Shown piece by piece: positions 1 to 8,685 of a stretch of 64,000 bases of DNA. The notes below the pieces were generated by a model that was given only the letters and a program-made list of their open reading frames with translations, did no database searches and was not told the origin of the DNA. How positions within the stretch are numbered: the stretch's first letter is position 1; each line of letters begins with the position of its first letter. Source of the stretch: Actinokineospora alba (GTDB taxonomy: Bacteria > Actinomycetota > Actinomycetes > Mycobacteriales > Pseudonocardiaceae); assembly GCF_004362515.1 (NCBI RefSeq), contig NZ_SNXU01000001.1:5022001-5086000 (forward strand), read 5' to 3'. A program made the position numbers and the translations under genes.

Positions 1-21
1 GAAGGGAGCGTGAGTCGGTGA
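1..21 (+). CDS. C-terminal end of upstream gene, probably YrbE/MlaE permease A (partial)
   Basis: Only the last six codons are inside the window, reading E-G-S-V-S-R followed by TGA at 19-21. The stop overlaps the GTG start of the next gene in a GTGA arrangement, the same coupling used through the whole operon. In actinobacterial mce operons two yrbE permease genes precede mceA, so this is most likely the first of the pair. That identity rests on position alone. Confidence 0.4.
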   Translation, partial: EGSVSR

Positions 22-857
22 TCAACATCAATGAGCGACGCCGCCGCGCGGTGCTGCGTTCGACGAACGGCCTGGAACGCCTCGGCGACCAGCTGTGGTT
101 CTACTTCCGGGCCCTGGCCTGGATTCCGCTCACGGTCACCCGGTACTCCCGGGAGGTCGTCCGGCTGCTCGCCGAGGTCAGCTTCGGCAGCGGCGCGCTC
201 GCCGTCATCGGCGGCACCATCGGCGTGATGGTCGGCCTGAGCGTGTTCACCGGCACGGTCGTCGGTCTGCAGGGCTTCTCCGCGCTCAACCAGATCGGCA
301 CCTCGGCGTTCGCCGGCTTCCTTTCGGCCTACCTCAACACCCGTGAGATCGCGCCGCTCGTCGCCGGTCTCGCGCTGTCGTCGACGGTCGGATCCGGCTT
401 CACCGCCCAACTCGGCGCGATGCGGATCTCCGAGGAGATCGATGCGCTGGAGGTCATGGCGGTGCGCAGCCTCCCGTACCTGGTGACGACCCGGATCATC
501 GCCGGGTTCTGCGCGATCATCCCGCTGTACGTGATCGGGCTGCTCACCTCCTACATCGCCGCGCGCACCATCACGGTGGAGGTCTACGGGCAGTCGGCGG
601 GCACCTACGACCACTACTTCAGCCTGTTCCTCCCACCGGAGGACGTGCTCTGGTCGTTCGTCAAGGTGCTGATCTTCAGCGTGGCGATCATCCTGACGCA
701 CTGCTTCTACGGCTACCGCGCCACCGGTGGCCCGGCCGGTGTCGGTGTCGCGGTCGGACGCTCCGTGCGGACCTCGATCGTGCTGGTCAGCATCCTGGAC
801 TTCTTCCTCAGCCTGGCGATCTGGGGCGCGACGACGACCGTGCGAGTGGCGGGATGA
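18..857 (+). CDS. yrbEB: MlaE/YrbE-family permease of the Mce transporter
   Basis: A 279-residue integral membrane protein of the MlaE permease family, the membrane core of the Mce lipid/sterol ABC importer. Several long hydrophobic stretches are visible: residues about 55-85 (glycine-rich, around GGTIGVMVGLSVFTG), 150-180 and 225-270. The central segment with AQLGAMRISEEIDALEVM is the family's conserved cytoplasmic E-E-I-D-A-L-E coupling loop, which contacts the ATPase. Start is GTG, overlapping the previous stop; the end overlaps mceA by 4 bp (ATGA). It sits second in the yrbE pair, as expected for YrbEB. The ATPase (MceG) is normally encoded elsewhere and is not in the window. Confidence 0.93.
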   Translation: MININERRRRAVLRSTNGLERLGDQLWFYFRALAWIPLTVTRYSREVVRLLAEVSFGSGALAVIGGTIGVMVGLSVFTGTVVGLQGFSALNQIGTSAFAGFLSAYLNTREIAPLVAGLALSSTVGSGFTAQLGAMRISEEIDALEVMAVRSLPYLVTTRIIAGFCAIIPLYVIGLLTSYIAARTITVEVYGQSAGTYDHYFSLFLPPEDVLWSFVKVLIFSVAIILTHCFYGYRATGGPAGVGVAVGRSVRTSIVLVSILDFFLSLAIWGATTTVRVAG

Positions 858-2080
858 GCATGGACATGCGCAAGGCGCGGCTGCGCAACCAGGGCCTGGG
901 TCTGGTCTTCATCATCCTGATCCTCGCCTCGGGTTGGCTGACCGTGGCGATCTACCAGCACCAATTCAGCTCCGACGTGCCGGTGCGGCTGCGCGCCGAC
1001 CGGGTCGGCAACCAGCTCAAGGTCAACGCCGACGTCAAGGTCCGCGGCATGACCGTGGGCACGGTCCGCACCATCGAGGTCGTCAACGGCGGCGTCGACG
1101 TCGGCCTGTCGATGGACCCGGACAAGCTCAAGCAGCTGCCGCGCAACGTGACCGCGCGGCTGCTGCCCAAGACCCTGTTCGGCCAGCGCTACGTCAGCCT
1201 GATCATCCCGGAGTCGGCGGACTCGACCCGGCTCGCCGAGGGCGACACGATCGACCAGGACACCAGCGGCAAGGCGATCGAGGTCGAGAAGGCGCTGCGC
1301 GACCTGATGCCGGTGCTGCAGGCGGTGCAGCCGCAGAAGCTGGCGAGCACCCTCGGCGCGATCTCGCAGGCCTTGGACGGCCGAGGGAAACCGCTGGGGG
1401 AGACCATGGTCAAGCTCAACGGCTACCTGGCCGCCATCAACCCGCAGATGCCGCAGATCGAGACCGACCTGGTCAAACTCGCCGAAACCCTTGAGACATA
1501 CCAGGACGCGGGTCCTGCGATCGTCGACGCGCTCTCGGAGATGAGCGCCACGGCCAAGACCATTGCCGACAACCGGCAGAACATCACCGACATGGTGACC
1601 ACGGTGACCGACGCCTCCGGTCACCTCGCCGGGTTCCTCAAGTCCAACGGGGACAACCTGATCGGCCTCTCCGCCGCCAGCAGGCCCTCGCTGGAGCTGC
1701 TCGCCCGGTACTCGCCCTCGTTCCCGTGCCTGTTCCAGGCGGTGAACGCGCTCAAGCCCGACGTGGACAAGGCGCTCGGCGTCGGCACCAACCAGCCAGG
1801 ACTGCACGTGACGATCACCGTGAAACCCTCCCGGGGCCCGTACCTGCCCGGCCGCGACACCCCGCGCTACACCGCGGGTGGCGGCCCGCGCTGCTACCAG
1901 TCCGGTGGGGCGCAAGGCATGACGGTGCCGTCCTCGGTCGGCCCCAACTCGCCCGCGGAGAGCCGGTTCGTCGGCGAACTGCTCGGGGCGGCGTGGGGCG
2001 TGGCGCCGGAGGAGGTCCCCGACTGGAGCGGCCTGCTCGTCGGGCCCCTGCTGCGCGGAGCCGAGGTGACCCTGCGATGA
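854..2080 (+). CDS. mceA: MCE-family protein MceA
   Basis: First of six consecutive MCE proteins; 408 residues. An N-terminal transmembrane anchor (about residues 14-34) is followed by the MCE domain (about 40-120: VRLRADRVGNQLKVNADVKV and the GQRYVSLI segment). A long helical region (about 140-290) comes next, then a proline/glycine-rich C-terminal tail with cysteines. MCE proteins assemble as a hexameric tube that moves lipids or sterols across the cell envelope. The ATG overlaps the yrbEB stop; the end overlaps mceB by 4 bp. MceA identity follows from order directly after the yrbE pair. Confidence 0.92.
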   Translation: MSMDMRKARLRNQGLGLVFIILILASGWLTVAIYQHQFSSDVPVRLRADRVGNQLKVNADVKVRGMTVGTVRTIEVVNGGVDVGLSMDPDKLKQLPRNVTARLLPKTLFGQRYVSLIIPESADSTRLAEGDTIDQDTSGKAIEVEKALRDLMPVLQAVQPQKLASTLGAISQALDGRGKPLGETMVKLNGYLAAINPQMPQIETDLVKLAETLETYQDAGPAIVDALSEMSATAKTIADNRQNITDMVTTVTDASGHLAGFLKSNGDNLIGLSAASRPSLELLARYSPSFPCLFQAVNALKPDVDKALGVGTNQPGLHVTITVKPSRGPYLPGRDTPRYTAGGGPRCYQSGGAQGMTVPSSVGPNSPAESRFVGELLGAAWGVAPEEVPDWSGLLVGPLLRGAEVTLR

Positions 2081-3111
2081 GGAGCCTGACCGGCCCGCTG
2101 CTCAAGGGCCTGATCTTCACTCTCGTCACGTTGCTCGCGACCACGATCCTGGCCATCACCATCGCCAACCGCGGCAGCGGCGACACGGCGACCTACAAGG
2201 CGCGGTTCACCGATGTCACCTCGCTCAACCCCGGCGACGACGTGCGCATGTCCGGGGTGCGGGTCGGCCAGGTCGACCACATCGAGATCGTGGACAACGC
2301 CGTCGCCGAGGTCGAGTTCTCCGTGGACCGGCGCTGGCGGCTCACCCTTGAGGCGACCGCGGCGATCAAGTTCCGCAACCTGATCGGCCAGCGCTACATC
2401 TCGCTGGACCAGGGGATGGGCGACGCCACGGTGACGATGGCCGAGGGCCAGCTGATCCCGCTGGAGCGCACCCGGCCCGCGCTCGACCTGACCGCGATGT
2501 TCAATGGGTTCAAGCCGCTGTTCCAGGCGCTGACCCCGCAGGACGTCAACCAGCTCTCCTTCGAGATCGTGCAGGTGCTGCAGGGCGAGGGCGGCACCGT
2601 GCAGAGCCTGATCCAGCACACCGCGTCGCTGACGAACACGCTGGCGGACAAGGACGAGGTCATCGGCAAGGTCATCAGCAACCTCAACAACGTCCTCGAG
2701 CAGATCAACGGCCGCGGCGACAAGCTGGGCACCCTGATCACCACGACGCAGCAGCTGGTGACGGGGCTGGCGTCGGACGCCAAGCCGATCGGCGAAGCAC
2801 TCGACAGCCTGTCCTCCCTGGCGACCAGCACCTCCAGCCTCCTGCAGGGTGGCCGTGAACCGCTGCGCCGCGACATCGAGGCCCTCGGCGCGCTGTCGAA
2901 GACCCTGGCGGACAACTCGCCCGCGTTCGACAAGTTCATCGCGATGCTGCCGACGAAGTACGAGACGATCGGCCGCACGGTGTCCTACGGCTCGTGGATG
3001 AACCTTTACCTCTGCGGGGCCACGACGAACGTCAAGCCCGCACCCCAGCTGCCCGGAACCCAGCCGCTCCCGGTCGGGATCCCCGTCACGGACGCGAGGT
3101 GCGGACGGTGA
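2077..3111 (+). CDS. mceB: MCE-family protein MceB
   Basis: 344 residues counted from the ATG at 2077, which overlaps the mceA stop; an open frame continues further upstream but only inside mceA. It has one N-terminal transmembrane helix (LLKGLIFTLVTLLATTILAI), an MCE domain (TYKARFTDVTSLNPGDDVRM, then VRVGQV and IGQRYISL) and a long alpha-helical middle with repeated Asn/Gln/Leu heptad-like stretches. Two cysteines lie near the C terminus. Second subunit of the predicted heterohexameric Mce tunnel. Confidence 0.92.
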   Translation: MRSLTGPLLKGLIFTLVTLLATTILAITIANRGSGDTATYKARFTDVTSLNPGDDVRMSGVRVGQVDHIEIVDNAVAEVEFSVDRRWRLTLEATAAIKFRNLIGQRYISLDQGMGDATVTMAEGQLIPLERTRPALDLTAMFNGFKPLFQALTPQDVNQLSFEIVQVLQGEGGTVQSLIQHTASLTNTLADKDEVIGKVISNLNNVLEQINGRGDKLGTLITTTQQLVTGLASDAKPIGEALDSLSSLATSTSSLLQGGREPLRRDIEALGALSKTLADNSPAFDKFIAMLPTKYETIGRTVSYGSWMNLYLCGATTNVKPAPQLPGTQPLPVGIPVTDARCGR

Positions 3112-4127
3112 AGCTGAAGAACCTGAAGTCATGGGAGATGAAGCCGTTCAGCGAACGCAACCAGGCCAAGGTCGGCGTCGTCGGCGGCCTGATCATGTTC
3201 CTGGTCACCGCGCTGATCTACTTCGGACCGGAGCTGCCGCTGATCGGCGGCGGCACCACCTACACCGCGCAGTTCCGTGAGGCCGCCGGGCTCAAGCCCG
3301 ACGACGAGGTGCGCGTGGCGGGCGTGAAGGTCGGCAAGATCACCAAGGTCGAGCTCAAGGGCCAGGTGGTGCTGATCAGCTTCCGGATCAAGGGCGTGTG
3401 GGTCGGCGACCAGACCGTCGCCCACATCAAGATCAAGACCTTGCTGGGCCAGAAGAACCTGAACCTCGAACCGAAGGGCACCGAGGAACAGGACCCGGGC
3501 ACCCACATCCCGGTGAACCGCACGGTCACGCCGTACGACGTGACCGACGCCTTCGCCGACCTGGCCGAGACGACCGGGCAGATCGACACCACGCTGCTCG
3601 CGAAGAGCTTCACCACCCTCGCGGAGACGTTCACCGCCGCGACGCCGGAAGAGGTCCGCTCGGCCCTGACCGGCCTGTCGGCGCTGTCGCAGAGCATCTC
3701 CACCCGCGACCAGGAACTCAAGAAGCTCCTCGAACACAGCGCGACGTTCACCAAGACCATCGCCGACCGCAACGCCCAGTTCGAGCTGCTGCTCAAGGAC
3801 GGCGCGACCCTGCTGCAGGAGTTCAACAAGCGCAAGGACGCGATCACCGCGCTGCTCAAGGGAACCCAGGACCTCGGCCGCGAACTCGCCGGGCTGGTCA
3901 AGGACAACCAGGCCCAGATCGGGCCCGCGCTCGACCAGCTCAACCGGGTCTCCGACGTGCTGCAGCGCAACCAGCAGCACCTGGAGCGGTCGCTGCGCCT
4001 GGCCGGACCGTTCTACCGCCTCGTCGGCAACGCGGTCGGCAACGGCCGGTGGATCGACACCTACATCTGCGGGCTGGTGCCCGCGAGCGGTGGCGGCTGC
4101 ATGCCGTCGAAGGGAGGGGGTCGCTGA
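3108..4127 (+). CDS. mceC: MCE-family protein MceC
   Basis: 339 residues from the GTG at 3108, which overlaps the previous TGA; another in-frame GTG lies three codons upstream. The protein begins with a basic stretch and a transmembrane helix (VGVVGGLIMFLVTALIYFG). The MCE domain follows (TAQFREAAGLKPDDEVRVAG, then LLGQKNLNLEP). A coiled helical region runs from about residue 160 to 300. The C terminus carries the cysteine pair seen in its neighbours. Third subunit of the importer tube; translationally coupled on both sides. Confidence 0.92.
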   Translation: MKLKNLKSWEMKPFSERNQAKVGVVGGLIMFLVTALIYFGPELPLIGGGTTYTAQFREAAGLKPDDEVRVAGVKVGKITKVELKGQVVLISFRIKGVWVGDQTVAHIKIKTLLGQKNLNLEPKGTEEQDPGTHIPVNRTVTPYDVTDAFADLAETTGQIDTTLLAKSFTTLAETFTAATPEEVRSALTGLSALSQSISTRDQELKKLLEHSATFTKTIADRNAQFELLLKDGATLLQEFNKRKDAITALLKGTQDLGRELAGLVKDNQAQIGPALDQLNRVSDVLQRNQQHLERSLRLAGPFYRLVGNAVGNGRWIDTYICGLVPASGGGCMPSKGGGR

Positions 4128-5131
4128 TGGCGGCCACCAGGAAGTGGGCGGTGGTGCGGGGACTCCTCGCGACCGTCACCGTCATCGCGATCGTCGCCGC
4201 GGCCGTGCTCTGGATTCTGCCGAAGCTGGAGTCGGGCAACAAGGTCACGGCGTACTTCACCGCCGCCGTCGGCGTCTACCCCGAGTCCGACGTCCGGGTG
4301 CTCGGGGTCAAGGTGGGCACCGTCGACACCGTCGAGCCGCAGGGCGCCACGGTCAAGGTCAGCATGACCCTTGAACCCGGTATCCCGATCCCGGCCGGGG
4401 CGGTCGCCGTGGTGATCGCGCCCAGCCTGGTCAGCGACCGGTACGTGCAGCTCGCGCCCGCCTACTCCAGCGGCCCGGAACTCGCGGAGAACGCGATCAT
4501 CCCGGTGAGCAGCACACTGGTGCCGGTGGAGCTCGACGAGCTGTTCACCAGCCTCGACAAGCTCAACACGGCCCTCGGCCCGGACGGGGCGAACAAGGCG
4601 GGCGCGCTGTCGGACTTCATCACCAGCAGCTCGAAGTTCCTTGACGGCAACGGCAAGGAGATCAACAACATGCTCAAGGCGCTCGGCCAGTCCGCGCGCA
4701 CCCTCAGCGGCTCCCAGGACCACCTGTTCACCAGCATCGACAACATCCAGAAGATCACCACGATGCTGGCGACGAACGACGAGATGGTCGACAAGTTCAA
4801 CGGCCAGCTCGCCCAGGTGTCCCAGTTCCTCGCCGAGGAGCGCGAGACCTTCGGCGGCGCGATGCACGAACTCGCGGGTGCGCTTGCGGTGGTGGAGACG
4901 TTCATCAAGGACAATCGCGGCAAGATCAAGGTCAGCCTGGACAAGCTGCAGGGCACCGCGCAGCTGCTCGCCGACCAGCGGGCCGCGCTCGCGGAGGCGT
5001 TCGACACCGCGCCGCTCGCGCTGACCAACGTCATGAACGCCTACGACCCGGCCACCGGCACCATCGACGGCCGCGGCAACCTCACCGAGTTCTCCAGCGC
5101 CAACCCGATCCTGCCTTTGGTGGGACAGTGA
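4127..5131 (+). CDS. mceD: MCE-family protein MceD
   Basis: 334 residues. The ATG shares one base with the preceding TGA (TGATG), typical of termination-reinitiation. The N-terminal helix is GLLATVTVIAIVAAAVLWIL. The MCE domain runs from about residue 38 to 115 with SDVRVLGVKVGTVDTVEPQG and SDRYVQLAPAY. The remainder is mostly helical. Fourth of the six subunits. The end overlaps mceE by 4 bp. Confidence 0.92.
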   Translation: MAATRKWAVVRGLLATVTVIAIVAAAVLWILPKLESGNKVTAYFTAAVGVYPESDVRVLGVKVGTVDTVEPQGATVKVSMTLEPGIPIPAGAVAVVIAPSLVSDRYVQLAPAYSSGPELAENAIIPVSSTLVPVELDELFTSLDKLNTALGPDGANKAGALSDFITSSSKFLDGNGKEINNMLKALGQSARTLSGSQDHLFTSIDNIQKITTMLATNDEMVDKFNGQLAQVSQFLAEERETFGGAMHELAGALAVVETFIKDNRGKIKVSLDKLQGTAQLLADQRAALAEAFDTAPLALTNVMNAYDPATGTIDGRGNLTEFSSANPILPLVGQ

Positions 5132-6174
5132 GGACCCGGCTGCGGCTGGCCGCCGCCCTCCTCGTCGTTGCCCCTATCGCCGCCGGGTGCGGCTCGGTGG
5201 GCGGGCTCTACGACATGCCGCTGCCCGGCGGCGCCGACCTCGGTGACCACCCGTTCCGGGTGACCGCGCAGTTCCGCGACGTCCTCGACCTGGTGCCCCA
5301 GTCCGGCGTGAAGGTCGGCGACGTCTCGGTCGGCCGGGTCGAGACGATCGAACTGGCGCCCGACGGGCGCACGGCGCTGGTCACCGTCGTGGTCAACGGG
5401 TCGGTCTCGCTGCCCGCGAACTCCGTCGCCCGGCTGCGGATGTCCAGTGTCCTCGGCGAGAAGTTCATCGAACTCGACGCGCCGCCCGACGATAGTCCGG
5501 ACGGCAAGCTCAGCGAGGGCGACCAGATCCCGTTGGAGCGCACCGACCGCAACCCGCAGATCGAAGAGGTCTTCGGCGCGCTCTCGCTGTTGCTCAACGG
5601 CGGCGGCGTCGGCCAGCTCCAGCAGATCACCAAGGAACTCAACGCGGCGTACGGCGGCAACGAGGAAGCCATCCGCTCCCTGCTGAAGAACATGAACACG
5701 TTCGTCAGCGGCCTCGACGCTCGCAAGAACGAGATCACCCGGGCCCTGGACGGCATGGGCAAGCTGGCGGAATCCCTTGGGTCGCGCAAGGAACAGATCG
5801 CCAACATGATCGACAACCTGACCCCCGGTATCGAGACGCTCAGCCAGCAGCGGGAGAAGCTCGTCGGCATGCTCGGCGCGCTCGACATGCTCTCCGACGT
5901 CGCGGTCGACACCATCCAAAAGAGCAAGGACGACATGATCGCCGACCTGCGCGCGCTCGAACCGACGCTGCGCAAGCTCAATGAGGCCGGGGCGGAGATC
6001 CCCAGGGCGATGGAGATGCTCCTGACGTTCCCGTTCCCCGACTCCGCGCTCGACGCGATCAAGGGTGACTACCTCAACACCTACCTGAAGCTCGACGCGA
6101 AGGTCGCGCCGCCGCCGACGATCGCGGGCGCGCCCAACCTTCCGCTGCCCTCCAACGAGCAGGGAGGTCGCTGA
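5128..6174 (+). CDS. mceE: MCE-family lipoprotein MceE (LprK-like)
   Basis: 348 residues. The GTG start overlaps mceD. Unlike the other five subunits it has a lipoprotein signal peptide: an Arg-rich start, a hydrophobic run and the lipobox I-A-A-G-C with the acylated cysteine near residue 21. This is the hallmark of the MceE/LprK subunit, and its fifth position in the gene order fits. The MCE domain follows (FRVTAQFRDVLDLVPQSGVK, then SSVLGEKFIELD), then a long helical section. It should be anchored to the outer face of the cytoplasmic membrane. Confidence 0.94.
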   Translation: MRTRLRLAAALLVVAPIAAGCGSVGGLYDMPLPGGADLGDHPFRVTAQFRDVLDLVPQSGVKVGDVSVGRVETIELAPDGRTALVTVVVNGSVSLPANSVARLRMSSVLGEKFIELDAPPDDSPDGKLSEGDQIPLERTDRNPQIEEVFGALSLLLNGGGVGQLQQITKELNAAYGGNEEAIRSLLKNMNTFVSGLDARKNEITRALDGMGKLAESLGSRKEQIANMIDNLTPGIETLSQQREKLVGMLGALDMLSDVAVDTIQKSKDDMIADLRALEPTLRKLNEAGAEIPRAMEMLLTFPFPDSALDAIKGDYLNTYLKLDAKVAPPPTIAGAPNLPLPSNEQGGR

Positions 6175-7307
6175 TGCTGACCAGGAAAGTCCGGGTCCAG
6201 GTGGTGGCCTTCGTGCTCATCGCGCTGGTCGGCGTGAGCTATGTGGGCGCGCGGTACGCCGGTCTCGGCGGCATGTTCGGCAACTCCGGCTACACCGTCA
6301 CCGTCCGGCTCGCCGACTCCGGCGGCATCTTCACCCACGCCGAGGTCACCTACCGCGGCGTCGGCATCGGCCGGGTGGGCAAGCTGCAGCTGACCGACGC
6401 GGGCGTCGAGGTCGAGCTGCTGATCAGGCCGGATGCGCCCTCGGTGCCAGAAGAGGTCGACGCCGTGGTGGCCAACCGGTCGGCGGTCGGCGAGCAGTAC
6501 GTCGACCTGCGCCCGCGCCGCGACGGGTCGCCCTTCCTGGCCGACGGGTCGGTCATCCAACAGCGCAACACGGCGCTGCCGCTGCCCACCGAGACGCTGC
6601 TGCTCAACCTGGACAAGCTGGTCACCTCGGTGCCCACCGACGAGCTGCGCAACGTGGTCGACGAGCTCTACGACGCGACCCTCGAGACCGGCCCGCACCT
6701 GCAGGCCCTGCTCGACTCCGCCGCGAGCTTCACCGACAAGGCCGTCACGCACCTGCCGCAGACCACCACGCTGATCACCGACGCCGGGGTCATGCTGGCC
6801 AGGCAGGTGGAGAACGGGGAGTCGATCAAATCCTTCAGCGTCAACATGAAGCTGATCGCCGAGCAGCTCAAGGCCTCCGACGGCGACATCCGGACCCTGC
6901 TGGGCTCCGCGCCCGCCGTCGCGCTCCAGGTCAGTGAGCTGATCAAGGAGATCGGCGGGGCGACGGGGATCCTGCTGGCGAACCTGCTGACGACGTCGAA
7001 CGTGCTGCAGACCCGGCAGGGCAACCTCGAGCAGCTGCTGGTGATCACCCCGCAGGCGGTCGCCGCGGGCCGCCAGGTCATCCGGTCGGACGGCGCCCAC
7101 TTCGGGCTGGCGTCGACGTTCTTCGCGCCGCTGCCCTGCGTCACCGGCTACAACACCAAGTACCGCAACGGGTTGGACACCGGGCCCGGCCAGTTCAACA
7201 CCCAGGCCCGCTGCGCTCTCGCGCCCAGCACGGGTGTCGGCGTGCGCGGCTCGCAGAACGCCCCCGGCTCGGGTGCCGTGCCGCCCGCGTCCAAGCCCGG
7301 CCGCTGA
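6174..7307 (+). CDS. mceF: MCE-family protein MceF
   Basis: 377 residues. The ATG shares one base with the mceE stop. N-terminal transmembrane helix (VQVVAFVLIALVGVSYVGAR), MCE domain (TVRLADSGGIFTHAEVTYRG, then VGEQYVDLRP), a helical middle region, and a cysteine-containing C-terminal domain ending in a Pro/Ser-rich tail. Last of the six MCE genes. A 39-bp gap separates it from the Mce-associated genes, so the operon probably continues. Confidence 0.92.
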   Translation: MLTRKVRVQVVAFVLIALVGVSYVGARYAGLGGMFGNSGYTVTVRLADSGGIFTHAEVTYRGVGIGRVGKLQLTDAGVEVELLIRPDAPSVPEEVDAVVANRSAVGEQYVDLRPRRDGSPFLADGSVIQQRNTALPLPTETLLLNLDKLVTSVPTDELRNVVDELYDATLETGPHLQALLDSAASFTDKAVTHLPQTTTLITDAGVMLARQVENGESIKSFSVNMKLIAEQLKASDGDIRTLLGSAPAVALQVSELIKEIGGATGILLANLLTTSNVLQTRQGNLEQLLVITPQAVAAGRQVIRSDGAHFGLASTFFAPLPCVTGYNTKYRNGLDTGPGQFNTQARCALAPSTGVGVRGSQNAPGSGAVPPASKPGR

Positions 7308-7346
7308 CAAGTCCTTTTCGGATAGTCCGGATGAGAGTGAGGCGAG

Positions 7347-7859
7347 ATGGCGTCGACCACGATCCTTCGCCGCGTCGGCATCGCCGCGGTGGTAGTCGCC
7401 ACGGCATTCGCCGCGTGGGGCGGCTTCTCCTACTGGCAGGCGACGACGTCGGACACGATCGCCGCCACCGCGGCCCGTGACGATGTCCTGACCGCGGGCC
7501 GCACCGCCGTGGCCACCATGACGTCACTGGACTACCGCAGCGTCGACGCCGGCTTGGCCCGCTGGCTCGACACGTCGACCGGCGCACTCCACGACGAACT
7601 GAAGGCGTCGCTCGAGGGCAGCAAGCAGCAGATCCAGCAGGCCAAGGCGACGACCACCGGGACCGTGCTCGACGTGGCCGTGACCGAACTCGACGAGCCA
7701 CGTGGCACGGCGAAGCTCATCGCCGCGGTGGAGATCGTCGTCCAGCCGGAGACCGGGGAGCCCGCGACCAAGCGGAACCGCTTCCAGGCCGAGCTGGTCC
7801 GGACACCCGCCGGGTGGAAGGTGGGCGGTCTCGCCCAGGTCCCGTACATCCCGGTGTGA
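7347..7859 (+). CDS. Mce-associated membrane protein
   Basis: 170 residues. An N-terminal membrane anchor (GIAAVVVATAFAAWGGFSYW) is followed by an extracytoplasmic domain of the Mce-associated (Mas) type. Features include RDDVLTAGRTAVATMTSLDY, a pattern 'DAGLARWLDTSTGALHDEL', and a C-terminal strand region reading GWKVGGLAQVPYIP. Such proteins are encoded at the 3' end of actinobacterial mce operons and are thought to stabilise or assist the transporter. An SD-like GAGGCGAG lies just before the ATG. Sequence identity to database members could not be measured. Confidence 0.85.
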   Translation: MASTTILRRVGIAAVVVATAFAAWGGFSYWQATTSDTIAATAARDDVLTAGRTAVATMTSLDYRSVDAGLARWLDTSTGALHDELKASLEGSKQQIQQAKATTTGTVLDVAVTELDEPRGTAKLIAAVEIVVQPETGEPATKRNRFQAELVRTPAGWKVGGLAQVPYIPV

Positions 7860-7870
7860 GAGGACTTTCC

Positions 7871-8578
7871 ATGCGTACCGACCGCAAGACCCACCCGAAC
7901 CGCCGCAGGCCGGTGGTCGCGGGCACCCGCAGGCGCAGCGGCACGGCGCTCGCCACCCCGGACCTCGGGATCGATGAGGACGTGGTGGACTCGGCTACCG
8001 AGTCCGATGTGGACACGGACACCGATACCACTTCCGCTGAGTCGGTTGTCGACGAGTCGGTCTCCGAATCCCCGGAGCCAAGCAGGCGCCTGTCGGTGGT
8101 GCTGATCGTGGTTGCCCTGGTGGTCGCCGCCGCGGGAACCTGGCTGACCATCGCCGCCGCGTCCCAGCGGGCGCGGGTCGAGGCCAACACCGCTGTCGTG
8201 GACAACTCGACCACCGCCCAGGTGATCGGACAGGTCACCGAGGCGCTGGAGCAGATCTTCTCCTACAAGTTCGACGACACCGCGAAGACAGAGAAGGCGG
8301 CGGCGGATGTCCTTGTGGGAGCGGCGAAAGACCAGTACGCGAAGCTGTTCGAGCAGGTTCGGCAGCAGGCCCCGGAGCAGAAGCTGGAGCTGCGGTCGAA
8401 GGTCGCACTGTCGGGCGTGACGATGCTGTCGGGCGACAACGCGACCCTGCTGGTGTTCGTCGACCAGAGCGCCACCCGCGGCGACACCAACGCGGGCTCG
8501 TCCGGCGCGGCGCAACTGCGGGTGTCGGCCCAGCTAAGCGACGGCCGGTGGCGCATCACCGAGCTGCACACCGTGTGA
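7871..8578 (+). CDS. Mce-associated membrane protein with acidic cytoplasmic extension
   Basis: 235 residues from the ATG at 7871, 11 bp after the previous stop; an open frame extends upstream but overlaps the first Mas gene. About 75 N-terminal residues are hydrophilic: first basic, then very acidic and rich in Asp/Ser/Val/Thr (a DVDTDTDTTSAESVVDESVS-like tract). A single transmembrane helix follows (LSVVLIVVALVVAAAGTWLT), then a domain similar in layout to the first Mas protein, with QVTEALEQIFSYKFDD and a C-terminal strand reading LSDGRWRITELHTV. The two proteins probably pair in the Mce complex. Confidence 0.82.
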   Translation: MRTDRKTHPNRRRPVVAGTRRRSGTALATPDLGIDEDVVDSATESDVDTDTDTTSAESVVDESVSESPEPSRRLSVVLIVVALVVAAAGTWLTIAAASQRARVEANTAVVDNSTTAQVIGQVTEALEQIFSYKFDDTAKTEKAAADVLVGAAKDQYAKLFEQVRQQAPEQKLELRSKVALSGVTMLSGDNATLLVFVDQSATRGDTNAGSSGAAQLRVSAQLSDGRWRITELHTV

Positions 8579-8590
8579 GCCGTACGCCGT

Positions 8591-8655
8591 CGACGAGATT
8601 TTCTTTGGCCTGTCGGCATTTCGACATGACATGGGGACCAAAGCAAGTCTCGTCG
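8591..8655. terminator. Hairpin between convergent genes (mce operon end and PucR gene)
   Basis: Arms at 8591-8608 and 8638-8655 match at 16 of 18 positions (CGACGAGATTTTCTTTGG against its near-complement). The loop is 29 nt. The hairpin lies in the 107-bp gap between the last mce-associated gene and the convergent regulator gene, so it can serve as a bidirectional terminator. Confidence 0.6.
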
Positions 8656-8685
8656 AAGGCTGGTCTGTCGACCAGGTCGTCTTCG

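Noticed and set aside
713..1915. 400-codon minus-strand frame across mceA (and similar ones across mceB, mceC, mceD and mceF)
   Set aside because: Composition is low-complexity Arg/Gly/Val/Leu/His, typical of shadows. The plus-strand MCE genes are clear.
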